From NCBI GenBank assembly GCA_002350445.1, contig DEEV01000056.1:24718-30023 (forward strand): a stretch of DNA of 5,306 nucleotides, written 5' to 3'. The first letter of the stretch is position 1; every line of letters starts with the position of its first letter. This stretch comes from Treponema sp. UBA2869. Its GTDB lineage: Bacteria; Spirochaetota; Spirochaetia; Treponematales; Treponemataceae. Shown here in pieces: positions 1-5,306 of this stretch. Position numbers and translations under genes: made by a program. The notes beneath the pieces are model-generated. The model saw nothing but the letters and a program-made list of their open reading frames with translations, did not search any database and was not told the DNA's origin.

Positions 1-125
1 AAAATAGAAGAAGCGCCTTCGTTTTTTGTTTCGTTTATATTTTGAGCATAAACATTTTGTGCGCAAAAAACAGTTGCTGCCAGAACAAAAATTGCTCCTG
101 CAATGCTTTTTAAGTTTTCATTTTT
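1..125 (-). other. Signal-peptide/transmembrane-like segment fused in frame to the DinB C-terminus
   Basis: DinB residues 390-430 lie beyond the usual end of the protein. The segment has a basic start (K390, K395), a hydrophobic core at 397-411 (IAGAIFVLAATVFCA) and then VYA-QN, which fits a signal peptidase I site after A416, followed by polar residues. It looks like the start of a secreted protein. An out-of-frame ATG at 121-119 reads only ATG AAA ACT TAA. One extra A in the following A-run would join that ATG to the hydrophobic frame as MKNLKSIAG. No stop separates it from dinB in the sequence as given. It may be a genuine C-terminal membrane anchor, a fusion, or a separate gene merged by indels. 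Confidence 0.5.
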
Positions 126-1292
126 AAGAATTCTAGCCTTATGAATTTTTATTTCGGGATGTTTTTTTGATAGTTTAAGGATTGCCTGTTCAACAGCTTT
201 TTTCTTTTCATCATTTTTAGAAAAAAGTTCCTGCTGGTATGGTTTTTCTTCTTTTTCTACATTATCAAAGCCAATTCCAAGCAGCCGGATTCCGCGGCCT
301 TTTTCATATTTTTCTTCAAAAAGTTTTTTTGCAGTTTCAAAAAAAGTGTCCAGAGTAAGAATGCTTTGTGTCTGAGTTTTTTGAATTGAAACAGTTGTAA
401 AATCTTCGTAGCGGATTTTAAGCGTTACTGTCCGGGAAAATGCATTTTCCTTTAAAAGACGGAAAAAAACTCCATGCGCAAGTTCCAGAAGAGCAGTTTC
501 TGCGGTGTATGAATCGGTAAGGTCAAAAGAAAAAGTTGTTTCGGCACTTATAGAATGATTTTTTGTTTCGCGGTTAAATGCCTGATTTTCTTTTCCGCGA
601 ACAACGTTATATAAAAATGCCGCTTTATTTTTCCCAAATAAAAATTCCAGTGAATCGTAACTTTGTAAAAAAATCTGCTTTGTAGAAGAAAAGCCTTTGT
701 TTTTAAGTTCTTCCTGCGATTTTGTTCCCAACCCCCAGACTTTTTCCAGCGGCAGGGATAGCATAAAATCCTGTTCGTTTCCTGGTTTAATAAAATAAAA
801 GCCGTCTGGTTTTGAAAGTCCTGAGGCAATTTTTGCCAGATATTTTGTTGAAGCAAGCCCTATGGAAACAGTCAGTCCTGTTTTTTCTTTTACGAGCGCT
901 TTTATTTTATGTGCAGTTTCTTGCGGTGGTCCAAAAAGCATTTCTGTTCCTGTTAGATCAATAAATGCTTCGTCTATGGACATTTGTTCTACATCGGGCG
1001 AAAATTCCCGGAAAATGTTCATAATCTGGTAAGAAAGTTCTGCATAGCGCTTCATTCTTCCGCGCACGTAAATTCCGCTCGGGCATAGTTTATAGGCAAG
1101 AAAAGTTGGCATTGCAGAATGTACTCCGAATTTGCGTGCTTCGTAAGAGGCTGTAGAAACAACGCTGCGCCTGTCCTGCGGAAGTCCGCCTACAATAACG
1201 GGCTTTCCTCTGTATTCAGGATGATCCAGCTGTTCTACCGAAGCAAAAAAAGCGTCTAAATCGGCATGCAAAAACCAGTTCTGCCCGTTCAT
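1..1292 (-). CDS. dinB: DNA polymerase IV (Y-family, DinB), with in-frame hydrophobic C-terminal extension; 3' end outside window
   Basis: This is a translesion DNA polymerase that copies past damaged bases at the replication fork. The start is ATG at 1292-1290, with a strong Shine-Dalgarno AGGAG at 1297-1301. Visible motifs: DLDAFFASVEQ (residues 11-21) with metal ligand D11 and steric-gate F16; STASYEARKFGV (46-57) with dNTP-contacting Y50 and R53; SIDEAF (105-110) with catalytic D107 and E108; SIGLASTKYLAKIAS (143-157); a helix-hairpin-helix around 180-200; little-finger motif SISAETTF (247-254) and RGIRLLGIG (333-341). QQELF (353-357) fits the beta-clamp binding motif, and the basic helix usual at DinB C-termini runs to about residue 389, a normal DinB length. 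The frame then continues without a stop for at least 41 residues, including a hydrophobic stretch (397-411), and leaves the window. It overlaps the upstream membrane-protein gene by ATGA, so it is probably translationally coupled to it. Polymerase identity is secure; the extension is not explained. Confidence 0.95.
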   Translation of the reverse strand, partial: MNGQNWFLHADLDAFFASVEQLDHPEYRGKPVIVGGLPQDRRSVVSTASYEARKFGVHSAMPTFLAYKLCPSGIYVRGRMKRYAELSYQIMNIFREFSPDVEQMSIDEAFIDLTGTEMLFGPPQETAHKIKALVKEKTGLTVSIGLASTKYLAKIASGLSKPDGFYFIKPGNEQDFMLSLPLEKVWGLGTKSQEELKNKGFSSTKQIFLQSYDSLEFLFGKNKAAFLYNVVRGKENQAFNRETKNHSISAETTFSFDLTDSYTAETALLELAHGVFFRLLKENAFSRTVTLKIRYEDFTTVSIQKTQTQSILTLDTFFETAKKLFEEKYEKGRGIRLLGIGFDNVEKEEKPYQQELFSKNDEKKKAVEQAILKLSKKHPEIKIHKARILKNENLKSIAGAIFVLAATVFCAQNVYAQNINETKNEGASSI

Positions 1293-3214
1293 TTTTCTCC
1301 TATTGTATGCCTGATTTGTGACATTTCAAATTCGTAATCTTTTTCTGTTCTGTATAATGCAGTAATGCTTACGTTTGAAGAAAAGTTTTGAGTTCCGTAG
1401 GTAAAAATCATTTCTTCCGGCGGATTGTCTGGAATTTTAAATACAACAGTTTTGTCATTTATCTGTGAATATTCATTGTCTGAATACAAAAGCGGAATGC
1501 CATGTTCAGAATAAAGTCTTACATCACATTGTGCGGCATCTGGAGCAATTTTGATTTTTAAGGTTCTGAGTGTTTCTCCAAAAATCTTTCTGTCTGAATA
1601 AGAAAAATCAATTGAATTATTTTTTGCATTTTTTATAAGAATGTTTGGTTCTGCGGTAAAGCTTTCGTTAATTTGAATTGAACGGATTGTACCATAAAGA
1701 ATAAGGAAAATTGCTATAAATCCGCAGACGCAGACAGAAACTATGCAGGTAAGAACCTTGTCGCCTCTAAGCGATGTAAGAATTCTAAAGAACATAAGGT
1801 ATAGTGGCGCCAGAATAAACGGAAGCAGGTAAAGTACAGTTTCGTTTGAAAGCAGAAAAAGCCTTAATTCTTCGGTGTCTGTTTTATTCATAAGTATGTG
1901 ACTGTAAATAATGTATGGAATAGTCATTACCAGAAAAAGAATTATATGAATCCTGTCGTTTTTTGCTTTAAGCGAAAGAACTGAAATGCAGAAAATAAAA
2001 AGAAAAATAGGAAAAATTGATATATTTATAAAGAGAAATAAAATCAGATTAAAAAATGATGCTGCAACCACAATAAAGTCTGCTGATTTTTTACCAAACC
2101 CGTCTTTTTTTATAATTAAAAATGTATAGAAAATTGAAGTAAGTACAAAAGAAAGTCCAATTATAAGTCCTATAATAAAGTAAATTTTACCGATGTCTGA
2201 AAATTTTTTTACAAAAAAGTCAGAAAGAAAGGTTGTAAGCAAAACTGAAAGATAAATTGTAAAGACGGTAGATGGATATGTATACCAGATTTTTTTTATG
2301 TTTTCCCAGGATTTTTTCTCTAGACGTTTATTAATAAAGCCCAGATAAACAAGGAAAATCAAAATTGCGGAAATTATTATGATTATGGAGCGGATAAAAA
2401 GTCCTTCCGAAAAGCGCCTGTAGCGTCCGAACAGTCTGCAAAGAAAAAAGTGCTGTTCGCGGTTTTTGTAAGCCGTAAAATCAGCAAAGGAATTTATAGA
2501 TTCTGCGATTATATCAAACAGAGTCTGTGAATCAAGGTTATCGTCTTCCTTAAAGTTCAGCTTTATTCCCGTAGCGTCGTTTTCAAAAATCATGTTAAGC
2601 GAATTGTCGTAAAAAAGCGGAATCTGATAAAGCTGGCTCAAATATAAACGGGGCAGTGTAAATGATTTATAATTTTTAAGGATATTGAATTCATTTTTTA
2701 TAAGCCAGGAAGGCGCTGTTTTTCCATTGCTGCTGGTTATAACTTCATTTTTTTTAGTGTCAAAGTTAAATTCTATGATTGTTGTTTTCTGAGGTTCTGT
2801 AAGTCCTGCAATAAAAACTTCTGAACCAAAAATCATTGCATCTTTTGTAATTATCTGGTCATTTCCGTAAGAAAAAAGCAGGTAAAGATCAAAATCAAAT
2901 TTGTTTCCGCGCACAAAATTACAGACTTCGGTAATAAGTTTTTCGTTTTTAATAAAATCTTCCTGGCAAAAAATCAGGACAAGACTTTCAGAATTTTTTT
3001 TGCTGCCTTCAAAATATAAATATACATTGTATGGAAATCTGTTGTTTCCCGAGTTTACAAGATGCTGAATTTTTGGACTTAATTTGTTCGCCGTAAGGCT
3101 GTTAAAAACATTTGAACTAAGCTCTTCTCCGTATATTTTTCTTTGGGCAAAAGCAGGAAACAAAAGCGCAAGCGAGAAAAATAAAATAAAACAAATTTTA
3201 TAGTAGTGTTTCAT
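1289..3214 (-). CDS. Polytopic membrane protein with degenerate M28/Gaa1-like extracytoplasmic domain
   Basis: I do not recognise a named gene. The 641-residue protein starts with a clear signal peptide (MKHYY, then a hydrophobic core) with likely cleavage after A23 (PAFA-QRK). Residues 24 to about 270 form a soluble extracytoplasmic domain. Its order of elements recalls M28 metallopeptidases: strand SLVLIFCQED (77-86), LYLLFSYGND (110-119), FGSEVFIAG (129-137), IIEFNFD (146-152), and YQIPLFYDNS (196-205) where M28 enzymes have their distal ligand loop. The expected metal-binding His/Asp and catalytic Glu-Glu are not visible (GND sits where GEE would be expected), so an active peptidase is unlikely. 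Eight probable membrane helices follow at about 273-293, 315-335, 344-368, 379-397, 398-414, 422-441, 459-478 and 487-509. Residues 512-641 form a second, strand-rich extracytoplasmic domain. M28-like domain plus eight or nine helices plus C-terminal domain recalls eukaryotic ERMP1/Gaa1 proteins, but this rests on reading alone. First gene of the operon with dinB. The start fits the signal peptide although no Shine-Dalgarno is visible. Confidence 0.85.
   Translation of the reverse strand: MKHYYKICFILFFSLALLFPAFAQRKIYGEELSSNVFNSLTANKLSPKIQHLVNSGNNRFPYNVYLYFEGSKKNSESLVLIFCQEDFIKNEKLITEVCNFVRGNKFDFDLYLLFSYGNDQIITKDAMIFGSEVFIAGLTEPQKTTIIEFNFDTKKNEVITSSNGKTAPSWLIKNEFNILKNYKSFTLPRLYLSQLYQIPLFYDNSLNMIFENDATGIKLNFKEDDNLDSQTLFDIIAESINSFADFTAYKNREQHFFLCRLFGRYRRFSEGLFIRSIIIIISAILIFLVYLGFINKRLEKKSWENIKKIWYTYPSTVFTIYLSVLLTTFLSDFFVKKFSDIGKIYFIIGLIIGLSFVLTSIFYTFLIIKKDGFGKKSADFIVVAASFFNLILFLFINISIFPIFLFIFCISVLSLKAKNDRIHIILFLVMTIPYIIYSHILMNKTDTEELRLFLLSNETVLYLLPFILAPLYLMFFRILTSLRGDKVLTCIVSVCVCGFIAIFLILYGTIRSIQINESFTAEPNILIKNAKNNSIDFSYSDRKIFGETLRTLKIKIAPDAAQCDVRLYSEHGIPLLYSDNEYSQINDKTVVFKIPDNPPEEMIFTYGTQNFSSNVSITALYRTEKDYEFEMSQIRHTIGEK
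1297..1301 (-). promoter_or_regulatory. Ribosome binding site of dinB, inside the upstream gene
   Basis: AGGAG on the minus strand lies four bases before the dinB ATG. It is embedded in the final codons (Gly-Glu) of the membrane-protein gene. With the ATGA stop/start overlap at 1289-1292, this indicates dinB is translated from the same message, with possible reinitiation. Confidence 0.8.
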
Positions 3215-3239
3215 TCATTTTCAGTTTATTAATTTAGTG

Positions 3240-3268
3240 TTTACAATGCAAGTCCTATCGTGTATAAT
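3240..3268 (+). promoter_or_regulatory. Sigma-70-type promoter of the rightward operon
   Basis: A -35 hexamer TTTACA (3240-3245; five of six consensus) is followed after exactly 17 bases by a perfect -10 hexamer TATAAT (3263-3268). Transcription would start near 3275, giving a leader of about 30 nt before the ATG at 3306. Confidence 0.75.
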
Positions 3269-3295
3269 TGAAGAAATTAAAAAAGAGTAGCGTGT

Positions 3296-3302
3296 AGAAG
3301 GA
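3296..3302 (+). promoter_or_regulatory. Ribosome binding site of the 388-residue gene
   Basis: AGAAGGA lies just before the ATG at 3306. The spacing is short (three to four bases), but this is the only purine-rich match and it supports that start. Confidence 0.65.
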
Positions 3303-3305
3303 TAT

Positions 3306-4472
3306 ATGGGTTCTGGAGACAAGAAATTTATACTTGAATTACCTCTAAAAGTAGTCCTTACCGAAGATGGTGCTTCAAATTTCATAAGTCATAATAAAAA
3401 ACTTCTTAGATTCAAACTTGCAGACAATGTCGAAGAATACGGAATTTCTTTAAATAAATTTTCTCCTCAGTCAATCCAGAGCATGATTCTTCTTGAATAC
3501 ATTTCCAAGATAGAAATTTCAATGTCCGAATTTGTTTCTTCCCGTCAGGAAGTTATGGATTTGTCAAAGGTTATTGTTTATTCCCTTTTGTACAAGCAGT
3601 ATGACCGCGAAGTTTATTCTGCATTGATTCAGTGTGAATGTGTACGAAAACACAACAGATCAAATCCTTCTCATCTTATTGATGAACGCACAAAAATGAG
3701 TGAACGCCAGCTCCGGGCAATACTTCAGAATAAAGAAAGTATTATTCAAAATACAAGAAAGGCAATTCTGGATCCTGTATGGAATTCCATTATGTCTAAT
3801 AATGACTATTCTTCGGAAGAAAAAAATATTTACCTTTTGATGTCTGAAAAATTTATGAACAGACTTGGTCTTATGAACTGGTACATTATTACGCTTTTTG
3901 CAAAGAACGAAGGCTCAAACGAAATGTATGTTGCTATTCGAAATATTTTAAGTTCATACATGGAAAAATCAAAGGTTGCAGAATATATTTCGGTAATGGT
4001 AATGGAACTTGCCTTGAATAACGAAAATACCAATATCCGAAAAGAAGCAAGAAATATGTATCACGGCATCGAAGACATAGACTCTTTGATTTTTGACCCG
4101 GATGTACGCGCAAAAATTGTAGAAGAGCTGCAGCGCAAGCACGAGCTTGTATTCCTTTCATGGAAACTTGGAGGCGGTTCAACTTCTATTGGAAAACAGG
4201 GAAGACTTTCCATTACGCTTTACAACAAAGACGATGAATTCCAGGAAGTAAAAGAGAACATTGAGTCTGCAAAGGCTTCGAATACAAATAAAAAATCGCT
4301 TATAGACTTTTACCGCGAGCTCCCGGACGGTCAGGAAGGAACAGACCTTGGTTTGTATTACCTTTCTTACCTTGACGATGCTTGTAAAAAAGTTAACGTT
4401 AAGTTTGAGTCTCTTGTAAACCAGTATTCAGCAAGCGACCTTACTGTCATTAATTTGAATTTTAATTTCTAA
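3306..4472 (+). CDS. Uncharacterised cytoplasmic protein with degenerate GHKL ATPase-like C-terminus
   Basis: I do not recognise a named family. The 388-residue protein has no signal peptide or membrane helix and should be cytoplasmic. Residues 1-50 look strand-rich and 52-220 mainly helical with many charged residues. From about 215 it resembles the ATP-binding domain of histidine kinases and other GHKL proteins: helix VMVMELALNNEN (230-241) matches an N-box, with E234 and N238 in the usual places; LSITLYNKDD (301-310) corresponds to the strand leading to the G1 box, but the expected D-x-G-x-G is not seen; EGTDLGLYYLSYL (344-356) resembles the G2 box (GTGLGL) with D replacing the middle Gly; the chain ends with strands VKFESL and TVINLNFNF, as in this fold. 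No phospho-acceptor His box or receiver domain is evident. It may bind nucleotide weakly or be a pseudo-ATPase or scaffold. It is the first gene of the rightward operon, followed three bases later by a lipoprotein gene. The gene is certain; the fold assignment is inference. Confidence 0.85.
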   Translation: MGSGDKKFILELPLKVVLTEDGASNFISHNKKLLRFKLADNVEEYGISLNKFSPQSIQSMILLEYISKIEISMSEFVSSRQEVMDLSKVIVYSLLYKQYDREVYSALIQCECVRKHNRSNPSHLIDERTKMSERQLRAILQNKESIIQNTRKAILDPVWNSIMSNNDYSSEEKNIYLLMSEKFMNRLGLMNWYIITLFAKNEGSNEMYVAIRNILSSYMEKSKVAEYISVMVMELALNNENTNIRKEARNMYHGIEDIDSLIFDPDVRAKIVEELQRKHELVFLSWKLGGGSTSIGKQGRLSITLYNKDDEFQEVKENIESAKASNTNKKSLIDFYRELPDGQEGTDLGLYYLSYLDDACKKVNVKFESLVNQYSASDLTVINLNFNF

Positions 4473-4475
4473 TTT

Positions 4476-5153
4476 ATGGGCTGTCGTTTGCAAAAAAATC
4501 ATAAAAACATTTTTTACACAGCATTATTGTTTTTTACGTTTTTATTTATTTCCTGCGCACAGACAGTTCCGGAACTTTCTGCCGTAAATTATTCGGTGGT
4601 TTTTGACTATGTAGAAACTTCTGATTATCCTTCGGCAAGACTTTGCGTTTTTATTGAATCCAAAACAGATGTAAGACGTTATGATTCACTAAAGGTTGTT
4701 ACGCCAGAATCAGATCTTTTCTGGCTTGTTGAAAATCTTGAACTGTTTACAAAAAACGGAAAAGAATGGCTTGGCTATTCAAATCTTACTCTGCCGCAGG
4801 AAAAAGAACTTTCAGAAGGTGCTTATAAAGCCATTTTAATTTCTGCAGACGAAAAGGAAGCGAGCTCTGATTTTAATCTTACCTATAACAAAGATTTGTA
4901 TAAGATTCGGAAAAATGATGTTGCCCAATATTTTGCCAACAGGAATGGAGTTTTAAATACTGCCGTTTTTGACGAAGAGCACGTTCTTTTGTATTATGGT
5001 GCAAAAAAATCGGAGTGGAAGCAGGAAGAAAGAATTCTTCTAAAATATCCAACTGCAAAAAGTTTTAGGGAAGTCTGGATTTTATCAGATAATAAGGAAA
5101 TCTGTATTCTTCCCGAAAAAAATATAGAATTTGAAAAAGAGGTCTCTCAATAA
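4476..5153 (+). CDS. Predicted lipoprotein, uncharacterised
   Basis: This 225-residue protein begins with a basic N-region (R4, K7, H9, K10) and a hydrophobic core (about 12-25) ending in LFIS-C27. That fits a relaxed spirochaete lipobox, so the mature protein would be lipid-anchored at Cys27 and extracytoplasmic. The mature part is strand-rich. The stretch EGAYKAILISADEKEASSDF (about residues 115-134) has the look of an Ig-like or fibronectin-like beta-sandwich edge. The C-terminal half, with VLLYYGAKKSEW and FREVWILSDNKEICIL, looks like a further beta domain. No catalytic motif is visible and no family is recognised. Only three bases separate its ATG from the stop of the 388-residue gene and no Shine-Dalgarno is seen, so expression probably depends on translational coupling. 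Its last codons form the left arm of a stem-loop. The downstream gene is on the same strand. Confidence 0.85.
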   Translation: MGCRLQKNHKNIFYTALLFFTFLFISCAQTVPELSAVNYSVVFDYVETSDYPSARLCVFIESKTDVRRYDSLKVVTPESDLFWLVENLELFTKNGKEWLGYSNLTLPQEKELSEGAYKAILISADEKEASSDFNLTYNKDLYKIRKNDVAQYFANRNGVLNTAVFDEEHVLLYYGAKKSEWKQEERILLKYPTAKSFREVWILSDNKEICILPEKNIEFEKEVSQ

Positions 5154-5168
5154 AAATTTTTGAGAGAC
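5142..5168 (+). repeat. Stem-loop spanning the lipoprotein stop codon
   Basis: GTCTCTCAA (5142-5150) and TTGAGAGAC (5160-5168) are a perfect 9-bp inverted repeat around a 9-nt A/T loop containing the TAA stop. On the plus strand the right arm is followed by ACTATTGAAATAAGAGG, not a T-run, so it is not a standard intrinsic terminator. A competing pairing of CAATA (5148-5152) with TATTG (5169-5173) is possible. It may partially terminate transcription, mark RNA processing, or protect the message between the lipoprotein and the next gene. Confidence 0.6.
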
Positions 5169-5177
5169 TATTGAAAT

Positions 5178-5183
5178 AAGAGG
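5178..5183 (+). promoter_or_regulatory. Ribosome binding site of the trmB-like gene
   Basis: AAGAGG is followed by seven T residues and ATAA before the ATG at 5195. The spacing of 11 bases is slightly long but supports this start. Confidence 0.6.
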
Positions 5184-5194
5184 TTTTTTTATAA

Positions 5195-5306
5195 ATGAAT
5201 AACAGCGAAAAAAAAGAAAATGAACACAAATCCGAAGCTTCGGACCCGTCACCCTCGGGTGCTTTTGAAAATTTCAGAAGAGAAATAAAAACTTATGTTC
5301 TTAGGG
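5195..5306 (+). CDS. trmB: N-terminus of a likely tRNA (guanine-N7)-methyltransferase; 3' end outside window
   Basis: Only the first 37 codons are present. Residues 1-25 are hydrophilic and low in complexity (MNNSEKKENEHKSEASDPSP), probably a disordered lead. The end, FENFRREIKTYVLR, matches the conserved N-terminal motif of TrmB, where the pattern R-x-I-x-S/T-F/Y-V-x-R-x-G-R precedes the methyltransferase domain. TrmB makes m7G46 in the tRNA variable loop using S-adenosylmethionine. The SAM-binding motifs would lie outside the window, so the assignment rests on about a dozen residues. The start is supported by AAGAGG at 5178-5183. The gene is on the same strand, 41 bases after the lipoprotein stop, so it may be co-transcribed. 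The early coding region carries a 14-bp palindrome and a small second hairpin. Confidence 0.55.
   Translation, partial: MNNSEKKENEHKSEASDPSPSGAFENFRREIKTYVLR
5231..5260 (+). repeat. Two adjacent inverted repeats in the 5' coding region of the trmB-like gene
   Basis: TCCGAAGCTTCGGA (5231-5244) is a perfect 14-bp palindrome. ACCCG (5244-5248) and CGGGT (5256-5260) form a second small hairpin with a 7-nt loop. Both are far more G+C-rich than the surroundings and lie in the weakly constrained N-terminal lead of the protein. Confidence 0.6.

Larger units (their letters stand above)
3215..3305. promoter_or_regulatory. Divergent intergenic region between the two operons
   Basis: This 91-bp A+T-rich region separates the starts of the leftward membrane-protein/dinB operon and the rightward operon. 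The rightward promoter is clear (listed separately). On the leftward strand the best match is weak: a TAAACT -10-like hexamer close to the ATG, with a poor TTGCAT 17 bases upstream. That would give an almost leaderless transcript, consistent with the missing ribosome binding site, but it is not firm. The short hexamer CGTGTA occurs at 3259-3264 and again at 3291-3296. No convincing operator palindrome is seen. Confidence 0.6.

Noticed and set aside
60..75. Cysteine 410 of the DinB extension as a lipobox cysteine.
   Set aside because: The preceding residues are T-V-F; phenylalanine at -1 does not fit a lipobox, and VYA-QN downstream fits signal peptidase I better.
548..856. A 102-codon open frame on the minus strand.
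   Set aside because: It lies wholly within dinB in another frame of the same strand; the dinB frame carries all the conserved polymerase motifs across this stretch.
1289..3214. Active M28 metallopeptidase annotation for the membrane protein.
   Set aside because: None of the expected metal-binding His/Asp or catalytic Glu residues can be placed in the M28-like region.
3830..4182. Two overlapping minus-strand open frames (67 and 82 codons).
   Set aside because: They are antisense to the 388-residue gene, lack ribosome binding sites and have compositions unlike the other proteins here.
3306..4472. Sensor histidine kinase annotation for the 388-residue protein.
   Set aside because: There is no His phospho-acceptor motif, no G1 D-x-G-x-G box and no membrane or sensor domain; only part of the ATPase fold is suggested.
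5184..5190. Seven-T run after a hairpin as an intrinsic terminator.
   Set aside because: It is 15 nt from the stem and lies between a good ribosome binding site and the next ATG, so it does not have the geometry of a terminator.
1..5306. CRISPR array, tRNA or rRNA genes, insertion sequences, phage or defence-system genes.
   Set aside because: No spaced direct repeats, cloverleaf-like sequence, transposase motifs or terminal inverted repeats were seen on either strand.

Overview
The window is A+T-rich and reads as chromosomal DNA from a host-associated spirochaete, most likely a Treponema. The reasons are A/T-heavy codon use, short gene spacing, a lipoprotein with a loose spirochaete-style lipobox, and divergent operons of poorly characterised membrane or envelope proteins next to housekeeping genes. 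Species cannot be fixed from the sequence alone.

Layout: two operons diverge from a 91-bp intergenic region (3215-3305). The leftward operon (minus strand) holds a 641-residue polytopic membrane protein (1289-3214), then dinB, the Y-family translesion DNA polymerase IV (1292 leftward, running off the left edge). The two genes overlap by ATGA. The membrane protein has a signal peptide, a large extracytoplasmic domain that looks like a catalytically degenerate M28/Gaa1-type fold, eight predicted membrane helices and a C-terminal extracytoplasmic domain. The rightward operon (plus strand) starts from a good sigma-70-type promoter. It encodes a 388-residue cytoplasmic protein whose C-terminal half resembles a degenerate GHKL (histidine-kinase-type) ATPase, then a 225-residue lipoprotein three bases later, then the first 37 codons of a gene that looks like trmB (tRNA m7G46 methyltransferase).

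The most unusual feature is the end of dinB. After the normal polymerase, clamp-binding motif and C-terminal helix (about residue 389), the same frame continues without a stop into a hydrophobic, signal-peptide-like segment and leaves the window. This is either a real polymerase-membrane/export fusion or the trace of indels between dinB and a following secreted-protein gene. The second is the degenerate M28-like membrane protein co-transcribed with dinB. No RNA genes, insertion sequences, CRISPR arrays or phage genes were seen. How the membrane protein, the GHKL-like protein and the lipoprotein work together is unknown; an envelope-associated role is an inference from their targeting signals.
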